Assembly (NCBI RefSeq): GCF_000763135.2 | Contig: NZ_JRPR02000001.1 | Coordinates: forward strand, 1 to 64,000 | DNA length: 64,000 nt | Source: Helicobacter jaachi | GTDB lineage: Bacteria; Campylobacterota; Campylobacteria; Campylobacterales; Helicobacteraceae | Direction of reading: 5' to 3' | Position numbers and translations under genes: made by a program | Shown: in pieces, positions 9,172-18,781 of the stretch | Layout of the letters: every line of letters begins with the position of its first letter | Position numbering within the stretch: position 1 is the stretch's first letter | The notes under the pieces: model-generated | What the model saw: only the letters and a program-made list of their open reading frames with translations | The model's database searches: none | Told to the model about the DNA's origin: nothing

Positions 9172-11268
9172 CTACACCACATAAATCATTGGCACAATGG
9201 TGGGATATTTTTTCACTTTCTTAAAAATATGCCGCTTAAAGACATTATGCACTTCAGCCTCAAGATTTTTGGCATTAAAGCCCTCTGCCTTAAAGTTTTT
9301 CACCACAAATTCAAGCGTTTCATTCATTTCTTTTTCAAAGCCTTTATCCTCTTTATCCGCCACAAGCCCAAAGCTAGAGATTTTAGATTCTAAAATTTTG
9401 CGCTCTTTGCTAATGCGCGCAGAAATTACCACAATACCATCACTTGCAAGCGCTTGCCTATCAAGCACGACATCATTTTCAATTTGGCGATTGATTTGAT
9501 TATCAATAAAAGTCTTGCCATTTTTGACACTGCGCACCTTTTTCATATAGTTTGGATTCACCTCAATTTGGTCGCCATCTTCCATAAGATAAATATTTTT
9601 CTCCAACACGCCGCAGGCTATGGCTGTTTGCTTATGCCGGGCGATGTGATTGTATTCACCATGCACAGGTAAGAAAAATTTAGGCTTAATAAGCCTTAGC
9701 ATGAGCTTTTGCTCCTCTTGCGCGGCATGCCCACTCACATGGATTTCGCTAAAGTCTTGGTATGCCACACGCGCGCCTGCTTTCATAAGGAAATTAAGCA
9801 CCGCAGAGACAGAGCCTTCATTACCCGGAATAGCTTTAGCAGAAATAATCACCATATCGCTTGGCTTAATTTTGATATGGCGATGTTCATCTGTTGCCAT
9901 ACGATAAAGCGCGCTCATAGTCTCGCCCTGCGAACCTGTAGTGACGATTAACACTTCTTCATCAGGATATTTTGCCACCTCATGCGCTTCAATAAAAATA
10001 TTTTGTGGCAAATCAATATAGCCTAATTCGCGCGCAATCTCTAGATTTTTCTCCATAGAACGCCCAATAACAGCCACTTTACGATTATATTTAATCCCAT
10101 ATTGTATGGCTTGATACACGCGATGAATATTTGAGCTAAAAGTGCTCATAATCACGCGTCCTTGAGCCTGCTTGAAAAGGGCTTCAAATGTAGGTCCCAC
10201 ACTGGCTTCACTAGGTGTCGTGCCGCTGCGATGCGAGTTTGTAGAATCGCTTAGCAAAAGCATAACGCCCTCTTCTCCATAATGCGCTAGACGATGTAAA
10301 TCTGTAGGGAGATTATCAATAGGCGTGTGGTCGATTTTAAAATCGCCCGTGTGCAAAATCACGCCCGCATCTGTGCGTATAGCAAGCGCAGAAGCATCAA
10401 TGACTGAATGCGTAATATTAATCCACTCTACTTCAAATGCACCGATTTTAATAGGCTTGCGCTTTTCTACAATCTTAAAAAACGAGCGATATTTGCTTAA
10501 ACCATGCTCATCAAACTTACTCCCTATCATACCAAGCGGTAGAGGCGTGCCATAAATAGGGAACTGCAAAAGTTTAAATAAATAAGGCACGGCACCGATG
10601 TGGTCCTCATGCGCGTGAGTAATGATAACGCCTGCGATTTTATCCTTAATAGCAAACAGATAGCTAAAATCAGGCACGAGAATATCCACACCATGCATAT
10701 CTTCATTAGGGAAACTCATACCCACATCAATCACAATTGCAGAATCTGGCGTCTCAATCACAGTAATATTGCCACCAATCTCCCCTAGCCCGCCAAGTGG
10801 CGTGATGCGCACGCTAGCTTTGGTATTAAGATTAAGCTTGTTATGGGGGTTTAGACTTTGGCGCTGGATTCTATTATTTGCCTCCACACCGCGCTTTAAA
10901 TCCTTGTGCAAACCAAGATTACCCTTTTCATTCACATCTCTTACTTCTCGTATGCCATCTTTACTCTCATCATTATGCGTTTTATTATGCGGCGCATTTG
11001 GATTTTTGCCCTGCCATTTGCGCCTTTCAAATGGCTTTTGCTTAGGAGCATTTGGGGCGTTATCATCTGTTTTTGGAAAATGTGGCTTTGGCTTATGCTC
11101 TTTGTGCGCTTGTCTAGATTCTATAGGAGCAGCCTCTCTTTCTTTAAAAGAAGATTCATTAAGTATGTCATTTGCTTGTTCTTCTGGTGTTTTTTTCTTA
11201 AATCTGTCTGTGAAAGATTTAAATTTGCTTGTTTGATTGCTCTGGTCTTGCATTTGTTTGTCCTCCAT
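9172..11268 (-). CDS. rnj: ribonuclease J
   Basis: RNase J is the main 5'-to-3' exoribonuclease and endonuclease of RNA decay in Helicobacter, which lacks RNase E. It has 698 residues. A hydrophilic, Lys/Asn-rich N-terminal extension of about 150 residues is typical of the Helicobacter enzyme. The metallo-beta-lactamase/beta-CASP core follows, with the metal motif HAHEDH at residues 218-223, SDSTNS, and the downstream HVSGHA. Its first 50 bases overlap the 3' end of rsmA, so the two are translationally linked. Confidence 0.96.
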   Translation of the reverse strand: MEDKQMQDQSNQTSKFKSFTDRFKKKTPEEQANDILNESSFKEREAAPIESRQAHKEHKPKPHFPKTDDNAPNAPKQKPFERRKWQGKNPNAPHNKTHNDESKDGIREVRDVNEKGNLGLHKDLKRGVEANNRIQRQSLNPHNKLNLNTKASVRITPLGGLGEIGGNITVIETPDSAIVIDVGMSFPNEDMHGVDILVPDFSYLFAIKDKIAGVIITHAHEDHIGAVPYLFKLLQFPIYGTPLPLGMIGSKFDEHGLSKYRSFFKIVEKRKPIKIGAFEVEWINITHSVIDASALAIRTDAGVILHTGDFKIDHTPIDNLPTDLHRLAHYGEEGVMLLLSDSTNSHRSGTTPSEASVGPTFEALFKQAQGRVIMSTFSSNIHRVYQAIQYGIKYNRKVAVIGRSMEKNLEIARELGYIDLPQNIFIEAHEVAKYPDEEVLIVTTGSQGETMSALYRMATDEHRHIKIKPSDMVIISAKAIPGNEGSVSAVLNFLMKAGARVAYQDFSEIHVSGHAAQEEQKLMLRLIKPKFFLPVHGEYNHIARHKQTAIACGVLEKNIYLMEDGDQIEVNPNYMKKVRSVKNGKTFIDNQINRQIENDVVLDRQALASDGIVVISARISKERKILESKISSFGLVADKEDKGFEKEMNETLEFVVKNFKAEGFNAKNLEAEVHNVFKRHIFKKVKKYPTIVPMIYVV

Positions 11269-12070
11269 CGTATGTCCTTTGTTTAAGAAATTTTAAAATG
11301 TGGTGAAAACTTTCTGTCTTTACTTCATGCGCCCTTGCGTTAGGCTTTATATTAGCAGATTCTAAGGCTTGAGCTAAAAGGGCTTTATCAAAAGCACTTG
11401 AGAGATTCTTTAATAATGTTTTTCGCGGCGCGCAAAAGGCAAGTTTCAAAAAAGATTCTAAATCGCAGAGTGAGAAGCCCTCAAATCGTGGTATCTGGTG
11501 CTTGTGTATAACAAAAACAGATGAGCATACCTTTGGCACAGGGCTAAAGGCGGTATTTGGCACATCAAAAAGCATCTGTGCATCTCCCAAACTTTGCGTA
11601 AGCACACTAAGCGCACAAAAGGCACTCTCTCCGCTAATGGCGCAAAACTTTTGAGCCACCTCTTTTTGCGTCATCACAAGCAAGGCTTTACAGAATCTAT
11701 CGCGCAAAAGTCGCAGGATAATATGCGTTGCGACATAATAGGGAAGATTAGAAACTACTTTGTATGCTTGTGTGTGAAGCCACGCTTGCTGCGCGTGCAG
11801 GGATAAAATATCTTTATATATAATATTTAATCGCCCACTTTGTATATCACTAGAAAATTTTTTGCTAAGTAAAGAACATAAGTCTAAATCGACTTCATAG
11901 GCTATCAAGGATTCTATTTTTAATAGCTCTTGTGTCAAATCACCCAAGCCAACCCCAATTTCTACGCACTGAATGGGAAGTGTGGGAGTGGATTGGACAA
12001 TTTTATAAATGAAGTGAGCATCTTGCAAAAAATTCTGCCCAAAATGCTTTTTTGCCTGATGTGCTTTCAC
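11219..12070 (-). CDS. rsmA: 16S rRNA dimethyladenosine transferase
   Basis: RsmA (KsgA) dimethylates two adjacent adenines in helix 45 of 16S rRNA during small-subunit assembly. It has 283 residues. It shows the N-terminal KKHFGQNFLQD, the SAM-binding VEIGVGLGDLTQELL and the catalytic NLPYYVA motif. The last 16 or so residues (GGQTNARPEQSNKQI) overlap the rnj coding region in another frame. It is first in a leftward operon rsmA-rnj-kdsD-small ORF. Confidence 0.96.
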   Translation of the reverse strand: MKAHQAKKHFGQNFLQDAHFIYKIVQSTPTLPIQCVEIGVGLGDLTQELLKIESLIAYEVDLDLCSLLSKKFSSDIQSGRLNIIYKDILSLHAQQAWLHTQAYKVVSNLPYYVATHIILRLLRDRFCKALLVMTQKEVAQKFCAISGESAFCALSVLTQSLGDAQMLFDVPNTAFSPVPKVCSSVFVIHKHQIPRFEGFSLCDLESFLKLAFCAPRKTLLKNLSSAFDKALLAQALESANIKPNARAHEVKTESFHHILKFLKQRTYDGGQTNARPEQSNKQI

Positions 12071-12264
12071 TTCCTAACCCCAAATTTTGAGGTGCATTAT
12101 ATCCTAAAGTATGCAAATATTTTCTTTATATTAAGCAGGATTTAGATATTATGCAGCCCACATTGACACAGATGGACACAGATGTTTTTAGAGCACCAAT
12201 CTTTTTAGATTCTCAAAAATAATAAATATTTTATAAAATAAGAATTATCACTTAAGGAGCAGTA

Positions 12265-13023
12265 ATGGGCTTTGCGAAGAGGATTATTCCCTGCCTTGAT
12301 GTGCATAATGGGCGTGTGGTAAAGGGAGTGAATTTCACAGATTTGCAAGATGCGGGTAATCCTGTGGAGATTGCTAGAAAATACAATGACAAAGGGGCTG
12401 ATGAGCTTGTACTGCTTGATATTACAGCAAGCCATGAAGGGCGCAAAACTATGCTTAAAGTCGTAGAAAACATTGCCAAAGAAATTTTTATCCCATTTAG
12501 TGTAGGTGGTGGGATAAGCTCTGTAGAAGATATGTCTAATTTGCTCAATGCGGGGTGTGATAAAATTAGCCTAAATAGTGCAGCACTCAAAAATCCCGCA
12601 CTTATAAATGAGGGCGCGCAGCAGTTTGGCTCGCAGTGTATTATAGTGGCTATTGACGCAAAAAAAATAGATACAAATAAATGGCATGTATTTATGAATG
12701 GCGGGCGTATAGATACCCAAAAAGATATGATTGAATGGGCAAAAGAGGTGTGCGATAGGGGTGCTGGCGAGATACTTTTGACAAGCATTGACACAGATGG
12801 AACAAAAGACGGCTATGATAAAGCCATGATAGAATCTGTAAATGCCTATGTAAATGTGCCAATTATTGCAAGTGGAGGAGCAGGGAGCAAGCAGGATTTT
12901 GCTCATGCATTTTCGTATGGAGCGAGCGCAGCACTGGCTGCGAGTGTGTTTCATTATGGTGAAATAAGTATCAATGACCTAAAGCACTATTTGCATGATG
13001 AAGGCATTTCGGTAAGAATCTAA
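12265..13023 (+). CDS. hisF: imidazole glycerol phosphate synthase subunit HisF
   Basis: HisF is the cyclase half of the HisH-HisF complex in histidine synthesis, which also releases AICAR. It has 252 residues in a TIM barrel, with the catalytic aspartates in [11 protein letters not shown] (residue 12) and [10 protein letters not shown]. The length is standard. The start ATG follows TTAAGGAGCAGTA. It is separated from other his genes, none of which are in the window. H. pylori lacks histidine synthesis, so the gene supports an enterohepatic species. The next gene starts 22 bp downstream. Confidence 0.96.
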   Translation: MGFAKRIIPCLDVHNGRVVKGVNFTDLQDAGNPVEIARKYNDKGADELVLLDITASHEGRKTMLKVVENIAKEIFIPFSVGGGISSVEDMSNLLNAGCDKISLNSAALKNPALINEGAQQFGSQCIIVAIDAKKIDTNKWHVFMNGGRIDTQKDMIEWAKEVCDRGAGEILLTSIDTDGTKDGYDKAMIESVNAYVNVPIIASGGAGSKQDFAHAFSYGASAALAASVFHYGEISINDLKHYLHDEGISVRI

Positions 13024-13045
13024 ATACAGAATCTATGGAGCAAAA

Positions 13046-13684
13046 ATGATAGTATGTGCTGGAAATGGCGAGGATTTTGCCTTTGCTAAATCTATTGGCG
13101 TGGGTTTGGTAGAAAGCGCAATGAGGCTTTCTCAAATATGCGCTAGGGAGAGTGTAGATTCTATAATCTTTATAGGCAGTGCGGGTGCGTATAGCCAAAA
13201 TACGCATATATTTGATGTATATATCGCTGATAGTGCCACACAAATTGAGCTTGCCTTTTTGCAAGAGCAGGCTTACACACCGCTAGATAATCACATACAA
13301 AGCGACACTTTAAATATGCTTGTTTCACATGAAACACTAAAAACATTACCCCCAAAAGCAGTAATCAATAGCTCAAATTACATCACAACAGATACCCATT
13401 TAGCCGCACGATTAAGTGCTGCTGGCATTATGCTAGAAAATATGGAATTTTTTGCAGTGATGAGCGTGGCGCAGTATTTTGCTATCCCTTGTGTGGGCAT
13501 ATTCTGCGTGAGTAATTATTGCCATAAAGACGCGCATACAGACTTTATCAATAACCATTCGCGCGTAAAGCAAATACTCATCGAGCAAAGCCCATTAATC
13601 CACCATATCGCCGCTATCATTGCTAGGCGTGATGACAAGCCCATTGCACCGCATAAACATAACAATCATAAGGATATGCCATGA
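13046..13684 (+). CDS. nucleoside phosphorylase/hydrolase superfamily protein
   Basis: This 212-residue protein has the fold signatures of the PNP/UDP-phosphorylase superfamily: an early glycine motif (IFIGSAGAY), the nucleoside-binding [14 protein letters not shown] (equivalent to EMEGAA.A..A in MTA/SAH nucleosidase) and the base-binding [13 protein letters not shown]. In the last motif an Asn occupies the place of the catalytic Asp of MTA/SAH and futalosine hydrolases, which looks more like an Asn-type phosphorylase. The glutamate of NMEFF that contacts ribose is retained. Substrate unknown. Its stop overlaps the rlmN start (ATGA), so the two are coupled. Confidence 0.7.
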   Translation: MIVCAGNGEDFAFAKSIGVGLVESAMRLSQICARESVDSIIFIGSAGAYSQNTHIFDVYIADSATQIELAFLQEQAYTPLDNHIQSDTLNMLVSHETLKTLPPKAVINSSNYITTDTHLAARLSAAGIMLENMEFFAVMSVAQYFAIPCVGIFCVSNYCHKDAHTDFINNHSRVKQILIEQSPLIHHIAAIIARRDDKPIAPHKHNNHKDMP

Positions 13685-14829
13685 GCAAACCAAGCCTGTA
13701 TGGCTATACGCTCAATGAGCTTAAAGCCTTGCTTTCGCCTTCATTTCGGGCAAAGCAGATTTATCATTGGCTGTATCATCACTATGAATGCGATGTATTG
13801 TGTATGAATAATATTTCTAAAAATATGCAGGATTTTATACAGACACATTTTAGTATTTCGCAGATTGAGCCTATATGCATAGAGCAAAGTCGCGATGGAA
13901 GTAGAAAATATTTATTTCAAACGCGCGATGGACATAGCTTTGAATCAGTGCTTATACAAATGCGGCAAGAAACAGAGCATAAAAGTGAAAAATGGACTAT
14001 GTGCCTCTCTAGTCAAATTGGCTGCAAGGTGGGCTGTGCATTTTGCTTCACAGCAAAAGGCGGCTTTGTGCGGAATTTGAGCGCTGCTGAAATAGTCGAA
14101 CAAGTCGTAGCAATGAAAAGGCATGCGCAGATTCCACCGCATAAGCGTGTAAATATCGTCTTTATGGGTATGGGCGAGCCGCTAGACAATCTTAGTAATG
14201 TTGCACAAGCTATCAAGATTCTATCCGAACTAGAGGGATTAAGCATCGCCGCACGAAGGCAAACAATTTCTACAAGCGGCATTGCGCCTAAAATTAAGAC
14301 GCTAGGCGAGCTAAATCTAGGCGTGCAGCTAGCCATTTCACTGCACGCAGTAGATGATAATCTGCGCTCAAGGCTTATGCCCATTAACCGCGCGTATAAT
14401 ATCGCTGATGTGCTTGCTGAAGTGAGAAAATTCCCTGTGGATACGCGCAAACGCGTGATGTTTGAATATTTGGTGATTAAGGGTGTGAATGATGATTTAG
14501 CAAGCGCAAAAAAGCTGCTCTCTTTGCTCAATGGCATTAGGGCAAAGGTCAATCTCATTCTTTTTAATCCACACAAGGGCAGCGCATTTGAGCGTCCGCA
14601 GATGAGTGATGTAAAAGCATTTGCGGATTTTTTAATCAAAAAAGGCTTGCTTTGCACTATTAGAGAATCTAAAGGGCTTGATATTAGTGCGGCATGTGGG
14701 CAATTACGCGAAAAGATAGAATCTAGCACGGCTTTAAAACAGCCGCAAAGCTATAAAATACCTAGCAGAGTGGATATGAAAAGCGTAGATTCTATAAATG
14801 TTTCACAAGAAACATTTATAGAATCTTAA
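13681..14829 (+). CDS. rlmN: dual-specificity 23S rRNA A2503 / tRNA A37 C2-methyltransferase
   Basis: RlmN is a radical-SAM enzyme that methylates C2 of A2503 in 23S rRNA and A37 of some tRNAs. It has 382 residues. The cluster motif is CKVGCAFC, followed by [10 protein letters not shown] and the C-terminal active-site cysteine region (SAACGQL). The C-terminal 30 or so residues beyond that ([23 protein letters not shown]) are a tail rich in word-encoded DSI/ES and are not expected in the family core. Start by ATGA overlap with the gene upstream. Confidence 0.96.
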   Translation: MSKPSLYGYTLNELKALLSPSFRAKQIYHWLYHHYECDVLCMNNISKNMQDFIQTHFSISQIEPICIEQSRDGSRKYLFQTRDGHSFESVLIQMRQETEHKSEKWTMCLSSQIGCKVGCAFCFTAKGGFVRNLSAAEIVEQVVAMKRHAQIPPHKRVNIVFMGMGEPLDNLSNVAQAIKILSELEGLSIAARRQTISTSGIAPKIKTLGELNLGVQLAISLHAVDDNLRSRLMPINRAYNIADVLAEVRKFPVDTRKRVMFEYLVIKGVNDDLASAKKLLSLLNGIRAKVNLILFNPHKGSAFERPQMSDVKAFADFLIKKGLLCTIRESKGLDISAACGQLREKIESSTALKQPQSYKIPSRVDMKSVDSINVSQETFIES

Positions 14830-14865
14830 GCGTATTATAGAATCCAAAAAAACACAAGGAGCGAT

Positions 14866-14964
14866 ATGAATTTAGACATTATTTTGGGCATATTTTTGGC
14901 AGTGGTAGCGGCTATTGGCATTATTGCTTTTGGATATTTAGCAAAAGAGAAAGGTGAAAAATGA
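14866..14964 (+). CDS. 32-residue single-span membrane protein upstream of queH
   Basis: A short frame (MNLDIILG...AKEKGEK) has a good ribosome site (ACAAGGAGCGATATG) and one hydrophobic segment at about residues 5-26, followed by a positively charged tail. It overlaps the queH start by four bases (ATGA). These are the marks of a genuine, translated, coupled small protein. I know no family for it; it could be a small regulatory membrane peptide or simply serve to couple queH translation. Confidence 0.6.
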   Translation: MNLDIILGIFLAVVAAIGIIAFGYLAKEKGEK

Positions 14965-16121
14965 GTGAGAATCTACACATACAAAAACATCAAAAAATGC
15001 TTGTGCATATATGCTGCTCTGTGGATAGTCATCATTTTTTAAGCGAATTACAAAAACTATATCCCGATAAAGAAATGATAGGATATTTTTATAATCCAAA
15101 TATCCACCCCAAAAGCGAATATGACTTGCGATTGCTTGATGTGGAGCGAAGCTGCAAAATGCTAGGTGTAAGGCTTATAGAAGGAGAGTATGAGACTAAT
15201 AAATGGTTTGCAGAGGTCAAAGGACTTGAGCAGGAGCCTGAAAAAGGTGCGCGTTGCATTAAATGCTTTGATTCGCGTTTGGAAAAAACAGCTCAAATCG
15301 CGCACCAAATGTCTATTGATATTTTTACTTCTACCTTGCTTTCTAGTCCGCTCAAAGAACAGCAGATTCTATTTGCGGAGGGCGATGCGATTGCTAGACA
15401 TTATGGCTTAGATTTTCTCAAAATTGATGTGCGCAGTAATGGCGGCACACAGCGCCAAAGTGAGCTTGCAAACAAAGATAGGCTCTATAAGCAGACTTAT
15501 TGCGGCTGTCAATTTGCCCTTAGCAAACAAAGAGAAACTCGCAAAGAGCTGCCCTTAGAGCTTATGAGCAATATCGGCAAGCAAATCGCGCCCGGCAGCA
15601 ATGAGCAACGCAAGGCGATATTTGAATTGCGCGATAAATGCGAGCAGGAAAGCAGGGAATACGCACTCTACAAGCAAAATAAAATCATTTGGCGAAATCT
15701 ACGCAGCGTGTGCATTGACGGAGAGGAGGTTATTTCATCATATATTATCACACATTCTCGTAGCAAAGATATGATAAAAACATCAACTATCACTTATATT
15801 CCTCAATCTATAAAGGATATAGAATCTAAACCCCAAAATATTGAGATTGGCTATGCGAGGCGCGATGATAGCGTGTTTATTGACATACATGATGCAAATA
15901 AACTGCTAGGCACGCATTATAAAAATGCGCAAGATATGCTCTATCACCCGCCCAAATATGAAGATGAGTTTGCCTTGCGCGCGGCTTTGTGTGGAATGGA
16001 TAGCATTAATCCTATCATTATCATTGATAGGCGCATTAAACATAGCCTTAAGATTCTCATACAGGCACATTTTCAAGAAAGCAGTATTTTTGCAATCGCT
16101 GTGCATTCAAAGATTGTTTGA
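14961..16121 (+). CDS. queH: epoxyqueuosine reductase QueH
   Basis: QueH (DUF208) reduces epoxyqueuosine to queuosine in tRNA and is the non-orthologous replacement of QueG. It has 386 residues. Cysteine motifs are visible at HICCSVDS, ARCIKCFDSR and QTYCGCQF, which fits the iron-sulfur and metal sites of the family. The C-terminal 170 residues extend past the catalytic domain, as in related Helicobacter proteins. It starts inside the stop of the 32-residue membrane peptide. Confidence 0.9.
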   Translation: MSENLHIQKHQKMLVHICCSVDSHHFLSELQKLYPDKEMIGYFYNPNIHPKSEYDLRLLDVERSCKMLGVRLIEGEYETNKWFAEVKGLEQEPEKGARCIKCFDSRLEKTAQIAHQMSIDIFTSTLLSSPLKEQQILFAEGDAIARHYGLDFLKIDVRSNGGTQRQSELANKDRLYKQTYCGCQFALSKQRETRKELPLELMSNIGKQIAPGSNEQRKAIFELRDKCEQESREYALYKQNKIIWRNLRSVCIDGEEVISSYIITHSRSKDMIKTSTITYIPQSIKDIESKPQNIEIGYARRDDSVFIDIHDANKLLGTHYKNAQDMLYHPPKYEDEFALRAALCGMDSINPIIIIDRRIKHSLKILIQAHFQESSIFAIAVHSKIV

Positions 16122-16171
16122 AAATATTTTTTGGTAAAATGCTGGATTTGCTAAGTTTAAGGAGTTGAGTA

Positions 16172-16663
16172 ATGCAGAATGCAGAGTTTAGTATGAATAT
16201 AGAGAAAATCCGCGAGATTCTCCCGCATCGTTATCCTATGCTACTTGTTGATAGAGTGCTAGAGCTTGTGAGGAATACAGATGATAGCAACCCCAATGGC
16301 TACATTAAGGCATATAAAAATGTAACAATTAATGAAGAGGTGTTTTTGGGACATTTCCCTAGCAAGCCTATTTATCCGGGTGTTATGCAGATTGAGGGTA
16401 TGGCACAAGCGGGGGGTTTGCTCGCATTTGTGAGCATGTTTGGCTTAGATGTGGAGCAGGCTAAAAATAAAATTGTATATTTTATGACTATTGATAATGT
16501 CAAATTTCGCATACCTGTGGTGCCCGGTGATAGGCTCATGTATGAACTAAAAGTATTAAAACATAAGGGCAATGTCTGGCAGCTTGGCGCAAAGGCTTTT
16601 GTCGATGAAAAGCTTGTATCTGAAGCCGAACTCAAAGCGATGATTGCCGATGCTAAAGAATAG
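16172..16663 (+). CDS. fabZ: 3-hydroxyacyl-ACP dehydratase FabZ
   Basis: FabZ dehydrates 3-hydroxyacyl-ACP in fatty acid elongation. It has 163 residues, with the hot-dog motifs LPHRYPMLLVDRV and the catalytic GHFPSKPIYPGVMQIE (His near residue 57, Glu near 71). The start at 16172 follows TAAGGAGTTGAGTA; MNIEKIRE seven codons later is possible but has a poorer site. lpxA follows 15 bp on, then clpX, so lipid A and fatty acid synthesis are joined in one operon, as is common. Confidence 0.96.
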   Translation: MQNAEFSMNIEKIREILPHRYPMLLVDRVLELVRNTDDSNPNGYIKAYKNVTINEEVFLGHFPSKPIYPGVMQIEGMAQAGGLLAFVSMFGLDVEQAKNKIVYFMTIDNVKFRIPVVPGDRLMYELKVLKHKGNVWQLGAKAFVDEKLVSEAELKAMIADAKE

Positions 16664-16678
16664 AATCTAGGAGGCGTT

Positions 16679-17461
16679 ATGATAGGGAAAACAAGCATTA
16701 TCAAAGATGGCGCACAGATTGGTAAAAATGTGCAAATTGGTGAGTTTTGCATTATTGATGAACATGCTGTGATTGGCGATGATTGTATAATAGGCAATTA
16801 TGTGCATATTAGCGGCTACACAACTTTGGGTAGAGGCAATAAAGTATATAATAATGCCGCTGTTGGCGTGCCTCCACAGGATTTAAAATACGCAGGGGAA
16901 AAAACAGAGCTTATTATTGGTGATGAAAATCTTATACGCGAATTCACTACGCTTAATCCAGGCACCACCGGTGGGCATGGTAAAACTACCATTGGTGATA
17001 GAAATTTGCTTATGGCATATGTGCATGTAGCACATGATTGCATAATAGGCAATGATTGTATTTTAGCCAATAATGCCACGCTAGGCGGACATGTCGAGCT
17101 TGGTGATTATGTGAATATTGGGGGTTTAAGCCCTGTGCATCAATTTGTAAAAATCGGCAGTGGCTCTATGCTTGCTGGAGGCTCTGTGCTAGTGCAAGAC
17201 TTACCGCCATATTGCTTAGCTGAAGGGAATAGAGCATACATAAGGGGACTAAATAAACATCGTATGCGCAAATTATTTTCGCGTGAAGAAATTGATGAAA
17301 TAAGCCACGCTTACAAGATTCTATTCTCTCGCACCGCACCTATCAAAGAGCTTGCTCAAGCACAGCTTAATCAAAATCCAAGCGAGGCTATTGCTTATAT
17401 TTGTGAATTTATCTTATCAAATACGCGCGGTATCCCATTTAAAGGAGCACAGAGTGAGTAA
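16679..17461 (+). CDS. lpxA: UDP-N-acetylglucosamine O-acyltransferase LpxA
   Basis: LpxA adds a 3-hydroxyacyl chain to UDP-GlcNAc, the first step of lipid A synthesis. It has 260 residues. Many hexapeptide repeats form the left-handed beta helix, with the catalytic His in [13 protein letters not shown] near residue 121 and a C-terminal helical domain. The start ATG follows CTAGGAGGCGTT. Its last codons overlap the GTG start of clpX. Confidence 0.97.
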   Translation: MIGKTSIIKDGAQIGKNVQIGEFCIIDEHAVIGDDCIIGNYVHISGYTTLGRGNKVYNNAAVGVPPQDLKYAGEKTELIIGDENLIREFTTLNPGTTGGHGKTTIGDRNLLMAYVHVAHDCIIGNDCILANNATLGGHVELGDYVNIGGLSPVHQFVKIGSGSMLAGGSVLVQDLPPYCLAEGNRAYIRGLNKHRMRKLFSREEIDEISHAYKILFSRTAPIKELAQAQLNQNPSEAIAYICEFILSNTRGIPFKGAQSE

Positions 17462-18701
17462 AAAATGCAGTTTTTGCGGAAAAAAAGAGAGTTTATCTAA
17501 TCCGCTGCTTAAGGCAAATAGCCCAGAAGATATTTATATTTGTAGAAATTGTATCATCGCGGGGTATGAAAAAGTAGTCGATTACGAAAACCAAATGACA
17601 GAGTATGAATATAATGAAGTTGAGAATCTAAACATACCCTCACCCAAAGAATTAAAAGCCAAGCTTGATGAATATGTGGTGGGACAGGAGCGCGCAAAGC
17701 GTGTATTTGCTGTGGCTGTGTATAATCACTACAAGCGTATTAGCACTTTGCAAGATGCTCTAAGTGATGTAGAACTCTCAAAGTCAAATATTTTGCTCAT
17801 CGGTCCAACAGGTAGTGGTAAAACACTTATGGCACAGACTTTAGCTAGATTTTTAGATATTCCTATCGCCATTTCTGATGCTACAAGCCTTACAGAAGCA
17901 GGCTATGTGGGTGAAGATGTGGAGAATATCCTCACTCGCCTCCTACAAGCAGCTGATGGGAATAAAGAAAGGGCAGAAAAGGGCATTGTATTTATCGATG
18001 AGATTGATAAAATCTCGCGCCTTAGTGAAAATCGCTCCATTACGCGTGATGTGAGTGGTGAGGGCGTGCAGCAGGCGCTACTTAAAATTATCGAGGGCAG
18101 TGTAGTAAATATCCCTCCCAAAGGTGGGCGCAAACACCCCAATCAAGAATTTATCCCCATTGACACAAGCAATATTTTATTTGTATGCGGAGGGGCGTTT
18201 GATGGATTAGGCGATATTATAAAAAGGCGTTTGGGCGGGAATGTGCTAGGCTTTCATGGCGAAAAAAAGGGCAAAAGTGAGGAAAATACGCTCCTAGAAT
18301 ATGTAGAGCCTGATGATTTAATCAATTATGGGCTTATCCCTGAACTCATTGGACGATTACATATGCTCACCACACTTGCGCCTATTAGCAAAGAGGCGAT
18401 GATTGAGATTCTCACGCAGCCCAAAAATGCGCTTATTAAGCAATATCAAAAGATTTTTGAGCTTGATGGTGCAAAATTGCATTTTGAGCAGGGTGCGATT
18501 GAAGCCATTGCAGAGCTTGCCATTGCTAGAAATACGGGCGCTAGAGGTTTAAGGGCGATTATGGAAGAAGCCATGATTGATTTAATGTATGAATTGCCAG
18601 AACTTAGCGGCTGTGAGATTACTATATCAAGAGAATGCATTACCAAAAAGCAAAAACCGCTTTTAGTTAAGAAAAAGAAGAATGCGCAAAAAAGAGCTTA
18701 A
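17454..18701 (+). CDS. clpX: ClpXP protease unfoldase ClpX
   Basis: ClpX unfolds proteins for the ClpP protease. I place the start at GTG 17454 (VSKKCSFCG), eight bases after AAGGAG and overlapping the lpxA stop. This gives 415 residues, the usual size; the frame is open further upstream, but that part only reads through lpxA. The zinc-binding domain (CSFCGK...ICRNC) is followed by Walker A GPTGSGKT, Walker B FIDEIDKI, sensor [13 protein letters not shown], and the pore loop GYVGEDVEN. Confidence 0.96.
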   Translation: MSKKCSFCGKKESLSNPLLKANSPEDIYICRNCIIAGYEKVVDYENQMTEYEYNEVENLNIPSPKELKAKLDEYVVGQERAKRVFAVAVYNHYKRISTLQDALSDVELSKSNILLIGPTGSGKTLMAQTLARFLDIPIAISDATSLTEAGYVGEDVENILTRLLQAADGNKERAEKGIVFIDEIDKISRLSENRSITRDVSGEGVQQALLKIIEGSVVNIPPKGGRKHPNQEFIPIDTSNILFVCGGAFDGLGDIIKRRLGGNVLGFHGEKKGKSEENTLLEYVEPDDLINYGLIPELIGRLHMLTTLAPISKEAMIEILTQPKNALIKQYQKIFELDGAKLHFEQGAIEAIAELAIARNTGARGLRAIMEEAMIDLMYELPELSGCEITISRECITKKQKPLLVKKKKNAQKRA

Positions 18702-18740
18702 TTTAACATAAAATATAAAGTTTAGCAAAGGATTAGAATG

Positions 18741-18746
18741 TATAAT
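18741..18746 (+). promoter_or_regulatory. -10 element of mreB
   Basis: TATAAT preceded by TG (gaatgTATAAT), 35 bp before the mreB ribosome site. It is a consensus sigma-80 -10 hexamer; Helicobacter promoters rarely show a clear -35 box. It implies that mreB-mreC can be transcribed separately from clpX. Confidence 0.6.
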
Positions 18747-18781
18747 TCCCACATTATTTTGCAAAATTTTAAGGGGTATTT

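Noticed and set aside
12150-12190. Short tandem GACACAGATG repeat upstream of hisF
   Set aside because: Only two imperfect units; no array and no sign of an operator.
16940-16947. Idea that the fused methylase targets the AGAATCT word
   Set aside because: EcoRI-family enzymes recognise GAATTC-like sites; the word has GAATC only, and nothing in the sequence links the two.
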